NCBI GenBank assembly: GCA_938006875.1
Contig: CALLMJ010000034.1
Coordinates: 1 to 32,413 of the forward strand
Direction: 5' to 3'
Source of the DNA: an uncultured Bacteroidia bacterium
GTDB taxonomy: Bacteria > Bacteroidota > Bacteroidia > J057 > CALLMJ01
Length of the DNA stretch: 32,413 nt
The position numbers were made by a program, and so were the translations under genes. Below, in pieces: positions 8,586 through 16,993 of the stretch. Within the stretch, counting starts at the first letter, position 1, and the number at the start of each line of letters is the position of its first letter. The notes below the pieces were generated by a model. The model had not been told where the DNA came from and did no database searches. It worked only from the letters and a program-made list of their open reading frames with translations.

Positions 8586-10040
8586 TTGGAAAAAATTCAA
8601 AAACAAATAAAAAGTTTAGATACCAAATTATTAGCCATTGTCTTTGGAATGGTTGTAATATTTTCTTTGAGTTTCATAATGATTAATAAATCTTTGCTTC
8701 TTTTTGCAGTAGGTTTAGCATGCATTGTGATTACATTTAGTTTTTATAACTTTAAATATCTTTGGTATTTAGGGGTTTTGGGTATGCCTATAAGTTTAGA
8801 ACTAAGCGAATTGATAGGAGATTCAGCATTAACTGTTCCTTCTGATTTAATTGCAGTAGGATTTTCTTTACTTTTCTTACTTAAAGCGCCTTCCTATAAA
8901 GAAGATTTACAGAAAATATTCTCACACCCAATTACTATTGCTATATCATTATATTTTTTATGGATGGTACTCACTTCCATTTTTGCGGAAAAACCCATTG
9001 TTGCTTTTAAATTTACACTCAATACTTATTGGTATCTTTCTACTTACTTTTTTTGGACGATTCTTTTTTTAAAAGACAACAAAAAAGATTTTTATAATTG
9101 GCTTTATATTATTTTAATACCCATTTGTTTTGTGGTTTTTTTTACGATGTTCAAACATGGTTTAAAAGGATTTAGTAAACAAGCATCTTACTATATCATG
9201 CGTCCATTTTATAAAGAACATACTGCTTATGCCGCTTCCATTGCTGTTTTTGTGCCTATTTATTATATTTTAGCTATTTACGGAAATTTCAAAAAATGGA
9301 TAAAAATTGTTTTTTTTATAGCATCTACGATTTTAATTCTTGGTGTAATTACATCGTTTACTAGAGGAGCTTGGTTAGGAATATTAGTTGCAATAGCAAC
9401 ATTTTGGGCTTTAAAATTTTGGGGTTTTACTCGTGTGATTATTCCTTTTTCTTTGCCGTTTCTTGCTGGATTTATGGTTTTTTTTGGTGCTGATGTGTTT
9501 TTTTCATTTTCTAATACGGGTAATGCTACCAATCAAGGATTAACCAAACATATTAAATCCATTATTAATTTAAGAACCGATGAATCTAACAAAGAACGTA
9601 TTAACCGTTGGGTAGCAGCAAGAGGCATGTTAGAAGATAGACCCATGACGGGTTTCGGTCCTGGAAATTATGCTATGACTTATGCCCCTTTTCAACAATA
9701 TGAATTTATGACTTCTATCAGCACATTCAGAGGTGATGGAGGTACCGCACATAGTGAATTTTTCTTGGCGGCTTCTGAAATGGGCTATTTAGGTCTTATT
9801 TTAGTAATTATTTGGTTTTCTACTACCATTATTAAAGGTTTTCAAGCGGTTCTTAGAACCCAAAATGATGAAAATCGTTATCTTTACATGGCAGCTTTAA
9901 CCGGTCTTATGACTTACTTTGTTCATGCTTTTTTCAATAATTTTTTAGACCAAGACAAAGTTGCTATTCCCGTATATTTTTGTATGGCTATGATTGTTGC
10001 TTTAGATACTTTTTATAAAAATCCTTTTCATGATAATTAA
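8586..10040 (+). CDS. O-antigen ligase-like / Wzy-type polytopic membrane protein
   Basis: 484 residues with about 12 hydrophobic segments. A large hydrophilic loop at about residues 315-400 contains NKERINRWVAARGMLEDRP and GFGPGNYAMTYAPF. That loop with its G-x-G-x-x-N/R-x-x region is the hallmark of the Wzy_C/O-antigen ligase family (PF04932). Such proteins transfer or polymerise undecaprenyl-linked glycans at the periplasmic face of the inner membrane. The start appears to be TTG at 8586, placed well behind the promoter at 8536-8566; the first in-frame ATG would remove part of the N-terminus. The 3' end overlaps lgt by 11 bases, so they are translationally linked. Whether it is a ligase, a polymerase or a protein O-glycosyltransferase cannot be decided from sequence alone. 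Confidence 0.85.
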   Translation: MEKIQKQIKSLDTKLLAIVFGMVVIFSLSFIMINKSLLLFAVGLACIVITFSFYNFKYLWYLGVLGMPISLELSELIGDSALTVPSDLIAVGFSLLFLLKAPSYKEDLQKIFSHPITIAISLYFLWMVLTSIFAEKPIVAFKFTLNTYWYLSTYFFWTILFLKDNKKDFYNWLYIILIPICFVVFFTMFKHGLKGFSKQASYYIMRPFYKEHTAYAASIAVFVPIYYILAIYGNFKKWIKIVFFIASTILILGVITSFTRGAWLGILVAIATFWALKFWGFTRVIIPFSLPFLAGFMVFFGADVFFSFSNTGNATNQGLTKHIKSIINLRTDESNKERINRWVAARGMLEDRPMTGFGPGNYAMTYAPFQQYEFMTSISTFRGDGGTAHSEFFLAASEMGYLGLILVIIWFSTTIIKGFQAVLRTQNDENRYLYMAALTGLMTYFVHAFFNNFLDQDKVAIPVYFCMAMIVALDTFYKNPFHDN

Positions 10041-10860
10041 TCTTTTAAATTACATTACTTGGAACGTAAATCCTGTAGTTGTAGAAATTCTAGGTAGAGA
10101 AATTCGCTGGTATGGAATTTTATTTGCTCTGGGATTTGTTGTTGGGCATTATTTAATGACCAAAATCTTTGAAATTGAAAAAATTGATATAAAAAATTTA
10201 GATGCTCTTACATACTACATGATTTTTAGTACAGTCATTGGTGCAAGACTTGGGCATTGTTTTTTTTATGAGCCTAAATATTACTTAGCCAATCCTGCTG
10301 AGATTATTGCCATTTGGAAAGGTGGTTTAGCCTCTCATGGAGCGGCTATTGGTATTTTACTTGCTTTATGGCTTTATTCTCGTTCAAGACCAGAACAACC
10401 TTTTCTTTGGGTAGTAGATAGAATCGTTATTACAGTTGCATTCGCTGGTGTTTGTATAAGATTAGGAAATCTCATGAATCATGAAATTATTGGTAAACCT
10501 ACTGATGTACCTTGGGCTTTTATTTTTACATTAGTTGATGACCAACCTAGGCACCCTTCTCAACTCTATGAAGCCATTTGTTATGCTTTTATTTTCCTAT
10601 TTTTATATCGCTTATATTTCAGAAAATATACTACTCAAACACCTCTTGGGCTTTTATTTGGTTGGTTTTTGGTATTAATTTTTGGCGTTAGAATTTTAGT
10701 TGAGTTTTTAAAAGAAGACCAAGTAATCAACGAACAAGATTTAGTGATTATTCCCGGATTAAACATGGGGCAAAACTTGAGTATCCCTTTTGTTCTATTA
10801 GGTATTTATTTGATTTATAACGCATATAAAAAATACCCTTCTAAAAATTTAGATGCTTAA
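10030..10860 (+). CDS. lgt: Prolipoprotein diacylglyceryl transferase
   Basis: 276 residues, inner membrane, first enzyme of lipoprotein maturation: it moves diacylglycerol from phosphatidylglycerol to the lipobox cysteine. Visible family signatures are IRWYGILFALGFVVG near the N-terminus, GARLGHCFFYEP, KGGLASHGAAIG (conserved His region), the IRLGNLMNHEIIG signature that matches GRxGNxxNxE, and RHPSQLYEA. Length and membrane layout are normal. It overlaps the upstream ligase gene by 11 bases, and its stop overlaps the nominal start of the next ORF by 8 bases. Lipoproteins are plentiful in this window (DUF4249, the 27888 gene), consistent with a housekeeping role. Confidence 0.97.
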   Translation: MIINLLNYITWNVNPVVVEILGREIRWYGILFALGFVVGHYLMTKIFEIEKIDIKNLDALTYYMIFSTVIGARLGHCFFYEPKYYLANPAEIIAIWKGGLASHGAAIGILLALWLYSRSRPEQPFLWVVDRIVITVAFAGVCIRLGNLMNHEIIGKPTDVPWAFIFTLVDDQPRHPSQLYEAICYAFIFLFLYRLYFRKYTTQTPLGLLFGWFLVLIFGVRILVEFLKEDQVINEQDLVIIPGLNMGQNLSIPFVLLGIYLIYNAYKKYPSKNLDA

Positions 10861-11824
10861 AAGTATCATTTGGGCGTTCCCCTTGCTACGCTGCGGGTCG
10901 GGCTGTTACGTTTACACTGATCTTGCCGAAGTGGGTTTTACATCGTTTCAGCATTACGGTAAACTCAGCATCAAAAGGCTTTACCACTTTGTGGTCAATG
11001 AGTATTATCGAATTGTACCCTACACCTCCCTCACGCTTACTTTATGCTTTGCATTCCTTTTCCCTTTTTATTCTTTTGCTCAACAAACTGCTCCCCAAGA
11101 TACTATTCCCTCCCAGTTTCAAAAAATACTCAAAAAAATGAAGTACAAATGGGTAAATGATGCCCTTTGGCAAACCGGTAACGTAGAAAGGTTTTTATAC
11201 AACACCAATTTTCAATGGATTTTTAATGACAGCCTTTTAGATTTTGAAATTAAACCGCGTTTTAGTTATGGTGAAGTAACTCAAAAACAAAATGATAAAA
11301 TCATCAAAGGAGTAGTTCAAGAAAGAGAACAAATTCTGGATTTACATTTCGGGTTATTTTCTCAAAAAAGAATTTATGGATTTAGTTTTGGTACTTTTGA
11401 AAGAAGTAATTTGAGAAAAATCCATTTTAGGTGGCAAACAGGTATAGGTGTAGGTTGGCATATTCTAAAAACCCAAAATAAAAATCAAAGATTAAACTTG
11501 ACCGCTGCATTATTACGAGAAGAAACTGATTTTATCAATCCTAAACAAGCAGATTATAAAATTTTTAGAGCTTCTATAAGGCTTAGAGGGCGTCATGTAT
11601 TTTTTAATAATCGTTTAATAGTCACATATTTAACTACTTATATGCCGTCTGTTGCTTTTGATAATAATAAGCGACTTACAAGCAATGTTTCTGTTGAAGT
11701 TCCTATAAGTAAAAAAATACAGTTAAGAAGTAGTTTTGATTATACTTATGAAGGAATTGTTCCTCAAAATGTTAAAAAAACTGATACAAGAACTTTAGTA
11801 GGATTAGTATTCGGAAATATGTAA
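10853..11824 (+). CDS. DUF481-like outer-membrane barrel protein with repeat-derived N-terminus
   Basis: 323 codons as an open frame. The body (from about residue 97, MKYKWVNDALWQTGNVERFLYN) resembles the DUF481 / YdiY salt-induced outer-membrane family: alternating strands with FEIKPRFSYGEVTQ, QILDLHFGLFSQKRIYG and a C-terminal LVGLVFGNM. A secretion signal, LTLTLCFAFLFPFYSFAQ, occurs only at residues about 59-77. Everything before it (residues about 6-58) is the translation of repeat copy B. The authentic start was therefore probably lost or displaced by the repeat. Translation may begin at the ATG overlapping the lgt stop, giving an unusually long leader, or at a non-ATG codon closer to the signal. 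The function of the family is unknown. Confidence 0.75.
   Translation: MLKSIIWAFPLLRCGSGCYVYTDLAEVGFTSFQHYGKLSIKRLYHFVVNEYYRIVPYTSLTLTLCFAFLFPFYSFAQQTAPQDTIPSQFQKILKKMKYKWVNDALWQTGNVERFLYNTNFQWIFNDSLLDFEIKPRFSYGEVTQKQNDKIIKGVVQEREQILDLHFGLFSQKRIYGFSFGTFERSNLRKIHFRWQTGIGVGWHILKTQNKNQRLNLTAALLREETDFINPKQADYKIFRASIRLRGRHVFFNNRLIVTYLTTYMPSVAFDNNKRLTSNVSVEVPISKKIQLRSSFDYTYEGIVPQNVKKTDTRTLVGLVFGNM
10871..11040 (+). repeat. Dispersed mosaic repeat, copy B, inside the 5' end of the DUF481-like gene
   Basis: Starts TGGGCGTTCCCCTTGCTACG, continues with GCGGGTCGGGCTGTTACG, and shares the central block TTGCCGAAGTGGGTTTTAC...GTTTCAGCATT with copy A. It ends CCCTCACGCTTAC. It is read in a different frame from copy A, again without a stop codon. 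Confidence 0.8.
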
Positions 11825-11894
11825 ATTGAGAATTATTTAATTTTGAAAAAGTATTTAACCAAAATATTAAGAAATACAATTTTATTGCATTATT

Positions 11895-12018
11895 TGCGTA
11901 AGGGATATGCGTAGAGCAGGAAGTGGAGTGCGAATTTTTTTGAGCAGCCAAAGGATTGCCGTAGCGAACAGCGAAGCCCTAGCAGCCCAACCCTGAGCAT
12001 TAGCGAGAAGCACGCCCT
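11895..12018 (-). repeat. Dispersed mosaic repeat, copy C, intergenic
   Basis: On the minus strand it begins GGGCGTGCTTCTCGCTAATG, contains CTCAGGGTTGGGCTGC, and ends ATCCCTTACGCA. Both ends match the other copies, while the middle (GGGCTTCGCTGTTCGC onward) is different. This is why I call the family mosaic. It fills most of the gap between the DUF481-like and DUF7033 genes. Confidence 0.75.
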
Positions 12019-12045
12019 TATAATGATGCACGCCCTTATAATGAT
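12010..12045 (+). repeat. Exact 18-bp tandem duplication at the edge of repeat copy C
   Basis: GCACGCCCTTATAATGAT occurs twice in direct succession. Each unit includes the GGGCGTGC end of the repeat (as its complement), so the terminus of copy C is doubled. Confidence 0.9.
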
Positions 12046-12054
12046 AAAAATTTA

Positions 12055-12062
12055 TAACTTTG
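12055..12062 (+). promoter_or_regulatory. -7 box (TAACTTTG) fixing the start of the DUF7033 gene
   Basis: TAACTTTG is an exact TAnnTTTG match downstream of the track's start codon (12023) and 14 bases before the ATG at 12077. It argues for the internal start. Confidence 0.55.
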
Positions 12063-12076
12063 TAAACCTTTTTGGA

Positions 12077-13300
12077 ATGAAAAATTCTCATACCCAACTT
12101 TTCTTGGTTTGTCCGAAATATTCTAAACGATTAGATTATGTAATTCATCTATGGAATACGCAAATTGCTTCACCGACTCTAATTTACTCTACAGAAATTC
12201 CAAGAAATTTTCCATACCTTTTATATACACAAGATTCATTAATTCCTAATTCAGGTTTTTTGTTCTCTGAAAGTTGGGATTTTTTTTTACAAAAGGTAGA
12301 TTTTACAATGGATTTCCCTGATTTTGATTTTTTTAGTTATGCCTTTGTAATGGCTACGGAATCTTATCATTATGAAAAAAACTATCCCAAAGATAGATAT
12401 AACCGTTATTTAGAAATTCAAAATCCTGTTTTGGTTAATAATTTAAATGAAAAGCCATTTTTCCCATTTTGGGCTAAAAAAATTTGTGATTATTTAAAAA
12501 TTCCTATTCAGTTTTATCCTGCTGAGCCTTTATGGGTAACTTTAGATATAGATAATCCTTTTCATTTTGTACATAGAGGTTGTTGGGCTCAATTGAAAAG
12601 CCTTTTAATGGATATAAAAAATTTTAATTTTCAAGAGTTTTTTTATAAATTTCAAATTTTAGCAGGTTACTCAAAAGACCCTTTTAAGATAGAAAATTGG
12701 TTACAGCATGTAAAGCACTTGCAGTATTTAGTGTTTTTTTTATTAGATGACCAAAAATATAACTCAAACACAAGTCCTTATAATCCCTATTATCATCAAG
12801 AAATTTTACAAATTCCTTTGGAAAGAATAGGTTCTCATTTTTCGTTGAAAAGTAGTTCATTGGCACTTGATGCTATGAAAAATGAAAAAAAAATTTTGGA
12901 AGCTATAATTAAAACTTCAGTTACAAAAAGCCGTCAACATTTTTTACAATATGAACTTCCTTATACTTTTCAAAGATTAATCCAATTAGGCATTCAACAG
13001 GATTATACGACTTGTTTTTATTCTCAAAAGGGATTTAAACATGGCTTGGTTAGACCATTTCTATGGTATGATTTAGAAAATGAAGAAATCACTCAATTAA
13101 TGAGGTTTCCAGTATTTTTTATGGATCGCCATGCTTTAAATGAAGGTATGACCTCTCAAGAAACTTTGATTTATGTACAAGAACAAACGAAATTAATACA
13201 ATCTTATGGGGGTATTCCTATCATTTTATTGCATAATGAAACTTTTAGTGGTAGAAGAGAATGGAAAAATTACCAACCTATAAATTGGATATATCATTAA
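12077..13300 (+). CDS. DUF7033-type polysaccharide deacetylase-like protein
   Basis: 407 residues from the ATG at 12077. The track start (12023) lies in the tandem-repeat tail of copy C, upstream of a good promoter box, so I reject it. The N-terminal domain resembles the DUF7033 region found before Bacteroidota polysaccharide-deacetylase-like domains (FLVCPKYSKRLDYVIHLWN). The second half shows the family landmarks WVTLDIDNPFHFVHRGCW, KSRQHFLQYELPYTFQRLI, GFKHGLVRPFLWYDL and a C-terminal FFMDRHALN segment. In related proteins an IGxHPS motif supplies a metal ligand; here the equivalent reads RIGSHFSLKSS, so catalytic activity is not assured. The stop overlaps the convergent mltD-like stop by four bases. 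A role in envelope polysaccharide metabolism is inferred only from the family. Confidence 0.75.
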   Translation: MKNSHTQLFLVCPKYSKRLDYVIHLWNTQIASPTLIYSTEIPRNFPYLLYTQDSLIPNSGFLFSESWDFFLQKVDFTMDFPDFDFFSYAFVMATESYHYEKNYPKDRYNRYLEIQNPVLVNNLNEKPFFPFWAKKICDYLKIPIQFYPAEPLWVTLDIDNPFHFVHRGCWAQLKSLLMDIKNFNFQEFFYKFQILAGYSKDPFKIENWLQHVKHLQYLVFFLLDDQKYNSNTSPYNPYYHQEILQIPLERIGSHFSLKSSSLALDAMKNEKKILEAIIKTSVTKSRQHFLQYELPYTFQRLIQLGIQQDYTTCFYSQKGFKHGLVRPFLWYDLENEEITQLMRFPVFFMDRHALNEGMTSQETLIYVQEQTKLIQSYGGIPIILLHNETFSGRREWKNYQPINWIYH

Positions 13301-14802
13301 TTTTTTTCTTCAACTAACAAGGTTTGACCGACATATAGTTTGTGTTTGGTGTTGATTTTATTGAGTTCACAAATTCTATCAACAGTTAAACCTTTATATT
13401 TTTGGGAAATACCCCAAAGGGTATCACCATTCTGGACGACATGTTTTTTTATTACGGCTTGATTCGTTTTATTTTGAATACTAGGGTTAGAAACTGCGGA
13501 GGGTTTTTGAGTAGCTGCTTGAAAGTCCTTTGTGTAAATTTTTAAGTTTTGACCTACATAAATATTGTAATTATTCAAGCCATTCCAAGCCATTAAATCT
13601 TTGAGATTAATGTTGTATAAATCTGCAATGATGGCTAAAGTTTCACCAGCATTTACACGATGATAATTAAGTTTGGAATCTTTGGGAATAACAGGATTTT
13701 TATATTGTGAGTAAGTAGGATATTGGCGGAGATTGTTATTGCTGGGAGTTAAATTAGCAATTTCTAATTTTTGATCGGGTTTAGTAAAAAATCCGGGATT
13801 TTGAAAAGCAAATTCAACCACTTTTGAAGGTACTCTTAAAACATATGGTTTCGTAGAGTAAGGAATAACCCCAATTTTAAGTTCAGGATTTAAATCTTTT
13901 AACTCTTGTAAATCCACACCTGTTTGTTCAGCAATAGTTTTTAAAGAAATTTGTTTATTGATAACATGAATAGTATCTCGGTTATAAGTGAAGTTCGTCC
14001 ATACAGGATATAGATTATGTTCAGCAGCGTAATTAAAGACATAAGCAACAGCAATAAAAGCAGGAACGTAACTACGAGTTTCTTGTGGTAAGAATTGTTT
14101 AATTTCCCAAAAATTGGTTTTTCCTCCTGCCAATTTAATAGCACGGTTTACGGTTCCAGGTCCTGAATTATAAGCAGCAATCGCTAAAATCCAATCATTA
14201 TAAATATTATACAAATCTTTTAAATAACGAGCAGCATGAACAGAAGATTTATAAGGGTCTCTTCTTTCATCAATGTAAGAATCAATTCTCATGCCTCTTT
14301 CTTTACCAGTAGAAAGAATAAACTGCCATAAACCCACAGCTCCCGCAAAAGAAGTTGCATTCATTCTAAAAGCACTCTCTACTACTGCTAAATATTTTAG
14401 TTCTAATGGAACTCCTTCTTTATCAAAAACTTCCTCAATAATTGGAAAGTAAACATATTGTAAACCGAGAAGAATAGGAGTAGTATTTTTTAATTTAACT
14501 GTATACAAATCAATCCATTTTTGAACATCTTCATTATAAGTTAATGGAATAACAGAGCAAATTTCTTTGATTCTCTCTCTATAAGTATCAGGATTATAAG
14601 TGGGAATAAAACCTTCAGGGAAGTTATAACGATTAATATTCGCAGAATCCTGACGGGTTTTTTGAATAACCTTGAAATGAAAGTCCCCTAATAAACTATC
14701 TAAAATAGAGACTACCATACGAGATTCTTTCATAAAATCGGAATCCCATTGAGCATAAATGTAATGAAAGCAAAATATGAAAACAAAAAATAATTTTTTC
14801 AT
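13297..14802 (-). CDS. mltD: Membrane-bound-type lytic transglycosylase with LysM repeats
   Basis: 501 residues, exported (signal MKKLFFVFIFCFHYIYAQ). It cleaves peptidoglycan glycan strands to give 1,6-anhydromuramoyl ends. The SLT domain spans about residues 115-260: LELKYLAVVESAFRMNATS carries the catalytic Glu (about residue 142), followed by AGAVGLWQFILSTGKERGM and AIAAYNSGPGTVNRAI. A degenerate LysM-like segment (SLKTIAEQTGVDLQELKDLN) is followed by two clear LysM modules, YHRVNAGETLAIIADLY and HVVQNGDTLWGISQKY, which bind peptidoglycan. This is the MltD arrangement. No lipobox is seen, so it may be periplasmic rather than lipid-anchored. It lies 25 bases downstream of tatA on the same strand and is probably co-transcribed. 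Confidence 0.93.
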   Translation of the reverse strand: MKKLFFVFIFCFHYIYAQWDSDFMKESRMVVSILDSLLGDFHFKVIQKTRQDSANINRYNFPEGFIPTYNPDTYRERIKEICSVIPLTYNEDVQKWIDLYTVKLKNTTPILLGLQYVYFPIIEEVFDKEGVPLELKYLAVVESAFRMNATSFAGAVGLWQFILSTGKERGMRIDSYIDERRDPYKSSVHAARYLKDLYNIYNDWILAIAAYNSGPGTVNRAIKLAGGKTNFWEIKQFLPQETRSYVPAFIAVAYVFNYAAEHNLYPVWTNFTYNRDTIHVINKQISLKTIAEQTGVDLQELKDLNPELKIGVIPYSTKPYVLRVPSKVVEFAFQNPGFFTKPDQKLEIANLTPSNNNLRQYPTYSQYKNPVIPKDSKLNYHRVNAGETLAIIADLYNINLKDLMAWNGLNNYNIYVGQNLKIYTKDFQAATQKPSAVSNPSIQNKTNQAVIKKHVVQNGDTLWGISQKYKGLTVDRICELNKINTKHKLYVGQTLLVEEKN

Positions 14803-14827
14803 TTAGTTTGAAGACCAAATTAAAGAA

Positions 14828-15010
14828 TTATTTTTTTTCTTCCGTAGAAGCTTCTTTTTCTATTTCGTTTTTTATACCGCTAGCAGCGTCTTTAAATTCT
14901 CTGATGCCTTTTCCTAATCCTCTTGCAAATTCAGGAATCCTTTTTCCCCCAAAAAATATTAATACTACTACTAAAATTAAAACGATTTCTGTTGTGCCAA
15001 GTCCTAACAT
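14828..15010 (-). CDS. tatA: Sec-independent translocase subunit TatA/E
   Basis: 60 residues: one N-terminal transmembrane helix ([14 protein letters not shown]), a hinge with [16 protein letters not shown], then an amphipathic helix and a short charged tail rich in Glu and Lys. This is the standard TatA/TatE layout, which forms the pore of the twin-arginine export system; the tail is short, as in many Bacteroidota. tatC is not in the window. The promoter at 15030-15060 is among the best in the window. The gene is followed closely by the lytic transglycosylase gene. Confidence 0.96.
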   Translation of the reverse strand: MLGLGTTEIVLILVVVLIFFGGKRIPEFARGLGKGIREFKDAASGIKNEIEKEASTEEKK

Positions 15011-15029
15011 ATTATTTTTAATTAAACCA

Positions 15030-15060
15030 CAAAATTAAGCATAATTCGTTTACTTTCAAA
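15030..15060 (-). promoter_or_regulatory. Bacteroidota-type promoter for tatA-mltD
   Basis: Minus strand: TTTG at 15060-15057, a 19-base spacer, then TAATTTTG at 15037-15030. Both boxes and the spacing match the TTTG-N19-TAnnTTTG consensus. The tatA ATG follows 19 bases later. Confidence 0.65.
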
Positions 15061-15090
15061 AAAATTGAATTTTTTAGGACTCCAATTTTT

Positions 15091-15109
15091 AAACAATTCA
15101 AAATTGTTT
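15091..15109. promoter_or_regulatory. Perfect inverted repeat upstream of the 15122 gene, possible operator
   Basis: AAACAATT and AATTGTTT are exact inverted copies separated by CAA. The centre is 22 bases before the ATG at 15122, and the element lies in the divergent region next to the tatA promoter. It could be a repressor site or a small hairpin; there is no T-run after it. Confidence 0.4.
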
Positions 15110-15121
15110 CATATTTGTATC

Positions 15122-15748
15122 ATGAAAATAAAGTTTCTTTTTTTAACTTTTATCTTTATCCAATTTTCTGTATATTCTCAAAAAATGGGGTTAGGAATGC
15201 GTTTTTTTTCTGATTTTCATTTTGCTTATAGAGCTAAAGAAAATTTATTAGTGAATGGTGTTTTTTCTACGGGAGGATTAGGTTTATATTTTTTTAATTA
15301 CAATGATTTTGGGGGTATAGAAATTGGAGGAAATTTTGGGTATAAAGGCACCAAAGGAAATTTTGCAATGCCTTTAATTATGCAAGATTTAACCAAAGAT
15401 GATAAACAAAATACGGGTTTAACTTATGTAGAGTTAGATTTAAGAATGGGACCTAAACTTGGAAAAGTTTTTTATCCTCAATTTGGTTATGCTGCTGGCT
15501 ATCGTTTGAAAATGGAAAATTTAGTAGAAAATCCTCAAATTAAACATGAATTAAAATCTTTTTATATGAATTTGCCGGTAGGTTTGAGTGTTTATTTGCC
15601 TACTCAATTTGGTAATACAGGATTGGGATTCTTTTATATCATCGGATTAACCAATACTTTAATCTCAGAAAAAAATTTTGACTATAAAAGGGAAGTGGGT
15701 AGGTTGCATGGTTTACGATTTCAAATCACAGTTTTATTTGGTGAGTAA
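15122..15748 (+). CDS. Small outer-membrane beta-barrel protein, unknown function
   Basis: 208 residues from the ATG at 15122. The track start at 15065 is a TTG without a signal peptide, whereas 15122 begins MKIKFLFLTFIFIQFSVYSQ, a clear export signal. The mature part alternates short strands and glycine turns (GMGLGMRFFSDFHFAYRAK, GGIEIGGNFGYKGTKG, YFPQFGYAAGYRLK, VGLSVYLPTQFGNTGLGFF). This pattern is typical of 8-stranded barrels common in Bacteroidota. I do not recognise a specific family. It is divergent from tatA and converges on hutI with only two bases between stops. Confidence 0.75.
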   Translation: MKIKFLFLTFIFIQFSVYSQKMGLGMRFFSDFHFAYRAKENLLVNGVFSTGGLGLYFFNYNDFGGIEIGGNFGYKGTKGNFAMPLIMQDLTKDDKQNTGLTYVELDLRMGPKLGKVFYPQFGYAAGYRLKMENLVENPQIKHELKSFYMNLPVGLSVYLPTQFGNTGLGFFYIIGLTNTLISEKNFDYKREVGRLHGLRFQITVLFGE

Positions 15749-15750
15749 GA

Positions 15751-16989
15751 TTACAAAACCCATTTCCCTTTAATCATTACTTTATGAATAAAATTTTCAC
15801 CAAAAAAGTAAGGAATTTTAGACAAATTGCCAATCGGTTGAGTAATCAAAAGATTAGCAATTTTGCCTTTTGCTAAACTGCCTACTTGAGTATCTCTTAA
15901 AGCATAAGCGGCATTTAAAGTTAAAGCAGTCAAAGATTCTTCGGGGAGCATTTTCATTTGTAAGCAAGCCAAAATCCAAACAAAATACATATTGAATGAT
16001 GGGGAAGTTCCCGGATTAAAATCAGAGGCTAAAGAAACAATGGCATTGTTATCAATTAATTTTCTTGCAGGAGCATACTGCAATCTTAAATAAAAAGCTG
16101 TGCTGGGTAAGAGTGTAGCAACGGTTTGAGAATTTTTTAAAAGTTCAATTTCTTCTGCACCCAAACATTCCAAATGGTCAACGGAAACTGCACGATATTT
16201 TACCCCCACTTGTACACCACCAGATAAATCCAATTCATTTGCATGAACTTTTACTTTTAATCCGTATTTATTAGCACATTCTAAGATTTTACAAGTTTCT
16301 GAGGGAGTATAAAAACCTGTTTCACAAAAAACATCTACAAAATCTGCCAATCCTTCTTGTGCTATGTAAGGAATCATTTTTTGAGTAAGTTTCTGAATGT
16401 AACCTTCTCTATGATTTTTGTATTCTTTGGGTATTGCATGAGCTCCTAAAAATGTAGCATAAACATTTTGCTCAACAAAAGGTTTAAGTTGCTGAATAAC
16501 TTTCAACATTTTAATTTCATTTTCAAAATCTAATCCATATCCTGATTTGATTTCTACAGTTGTTGTGCCATTTTTAGCCATTTTTTTAAGATAATCAACA
16601 CCATGTTCTAACAGTTCATTTTCAGATGTATTTTTAATTTTTTCCACTGAACTAAAAATTCCACCACCATTTTGAGTTATTTCTTCGTAAGTAAACCCTT
16701 TTAGTTTCATAATTAATTCATGGTCTCTTGTACCAGCAAAAAGGGTATGAGTATGCGAATCTACAAATCCGGGTAAAACTATACCTTGATTACAATCAAT
16801 GATTTCATTGACTTCTTGAGTAAATGGGGCATCCATGAAACCATAATCTAAGATTTTATCTACTTCAATGATTAGCCAAGCATTTTCTAAACAAAAAGGA
16901 TTTTTCATATCCTTTCCACGTAAATAATGCACATTAGGGTTTTCAGTAACCAAGTATAACTTTCCAATATTTTTTAAGCAGATTTTCAT
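15751..16989 (-). CDS. hutI: Imidazolonepropionase
   Basis: 412 residues, cytoplasmic. Hydrolyses 4-imidazolone-5-propanoate to N-formimino-glutamate in histidine degradation. Amidohydrolase features: GFVDSHTHTLFAGTRDHE with the metal His pair (about residues 79 and 81), the NGGGIFSSV loop, TTTVEIKSGYGLD, FLGAHAIP, VKVHANELDLSGG with the metal-binding His, and VSLASDFNPGTSPSFN with the metal Asp. Length is normal for the family. No other hut gene is nearby, so the pathway genes are scattered. A TATATTTG box ends four bases before the ATG, pointing to a leaderless transcript. Confidence 0.96.
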   Translation of the reverse strand: MKICLKNIGKLYLVTENPNVHYLRGKDMKNPFCLENAWLIIEVDKILDYGFMDAPFTQEVNEIIDCNQGIVLPGFVDSHTHTLFAGTRDHELIMKLKGFTYEEITQNGGGIFSSVEKIKNTSENELLEHGVDYLKKMAKNGTTTVEIKSGYGLDFENEIKMLKVIQQLKPFVEQNVYATFLGAHAIPKEYKNHREGYIQKLTQKMIPYIAQEGLADFVDVFCETGFYTPSETCKILECANKYGLKVKVHANELDLSGGVQVGVKYRAVSVDHLECLGAEEIELLKNSQTVATLLPSTAFYLRLQYAPARKLIDNNAIVSLASDFNPGTSPSFNMYFVWILACLQMKMLPEESLTALTLNAAYALRDTQVGSLAKGKIANLLITQPIGNLSKIPYFFGENFIHKVMIKGKWVL

Positions 16990-16993
16990 GCGA

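Noticed and set aside
12023-12076. First 18 codons of the track's 425-residue ORF
   Set aside because: They come from the tandem-duplicated end of repeat C, upstream of a good promoter box; the ATG at 12077 gives the normal family start.
11882-12097. Minus-strand 71-codon ORF over repeat C
   Set aside because: It is only a reading frame through the repeat and the DUF7033 promoter, and has no signal or domain.
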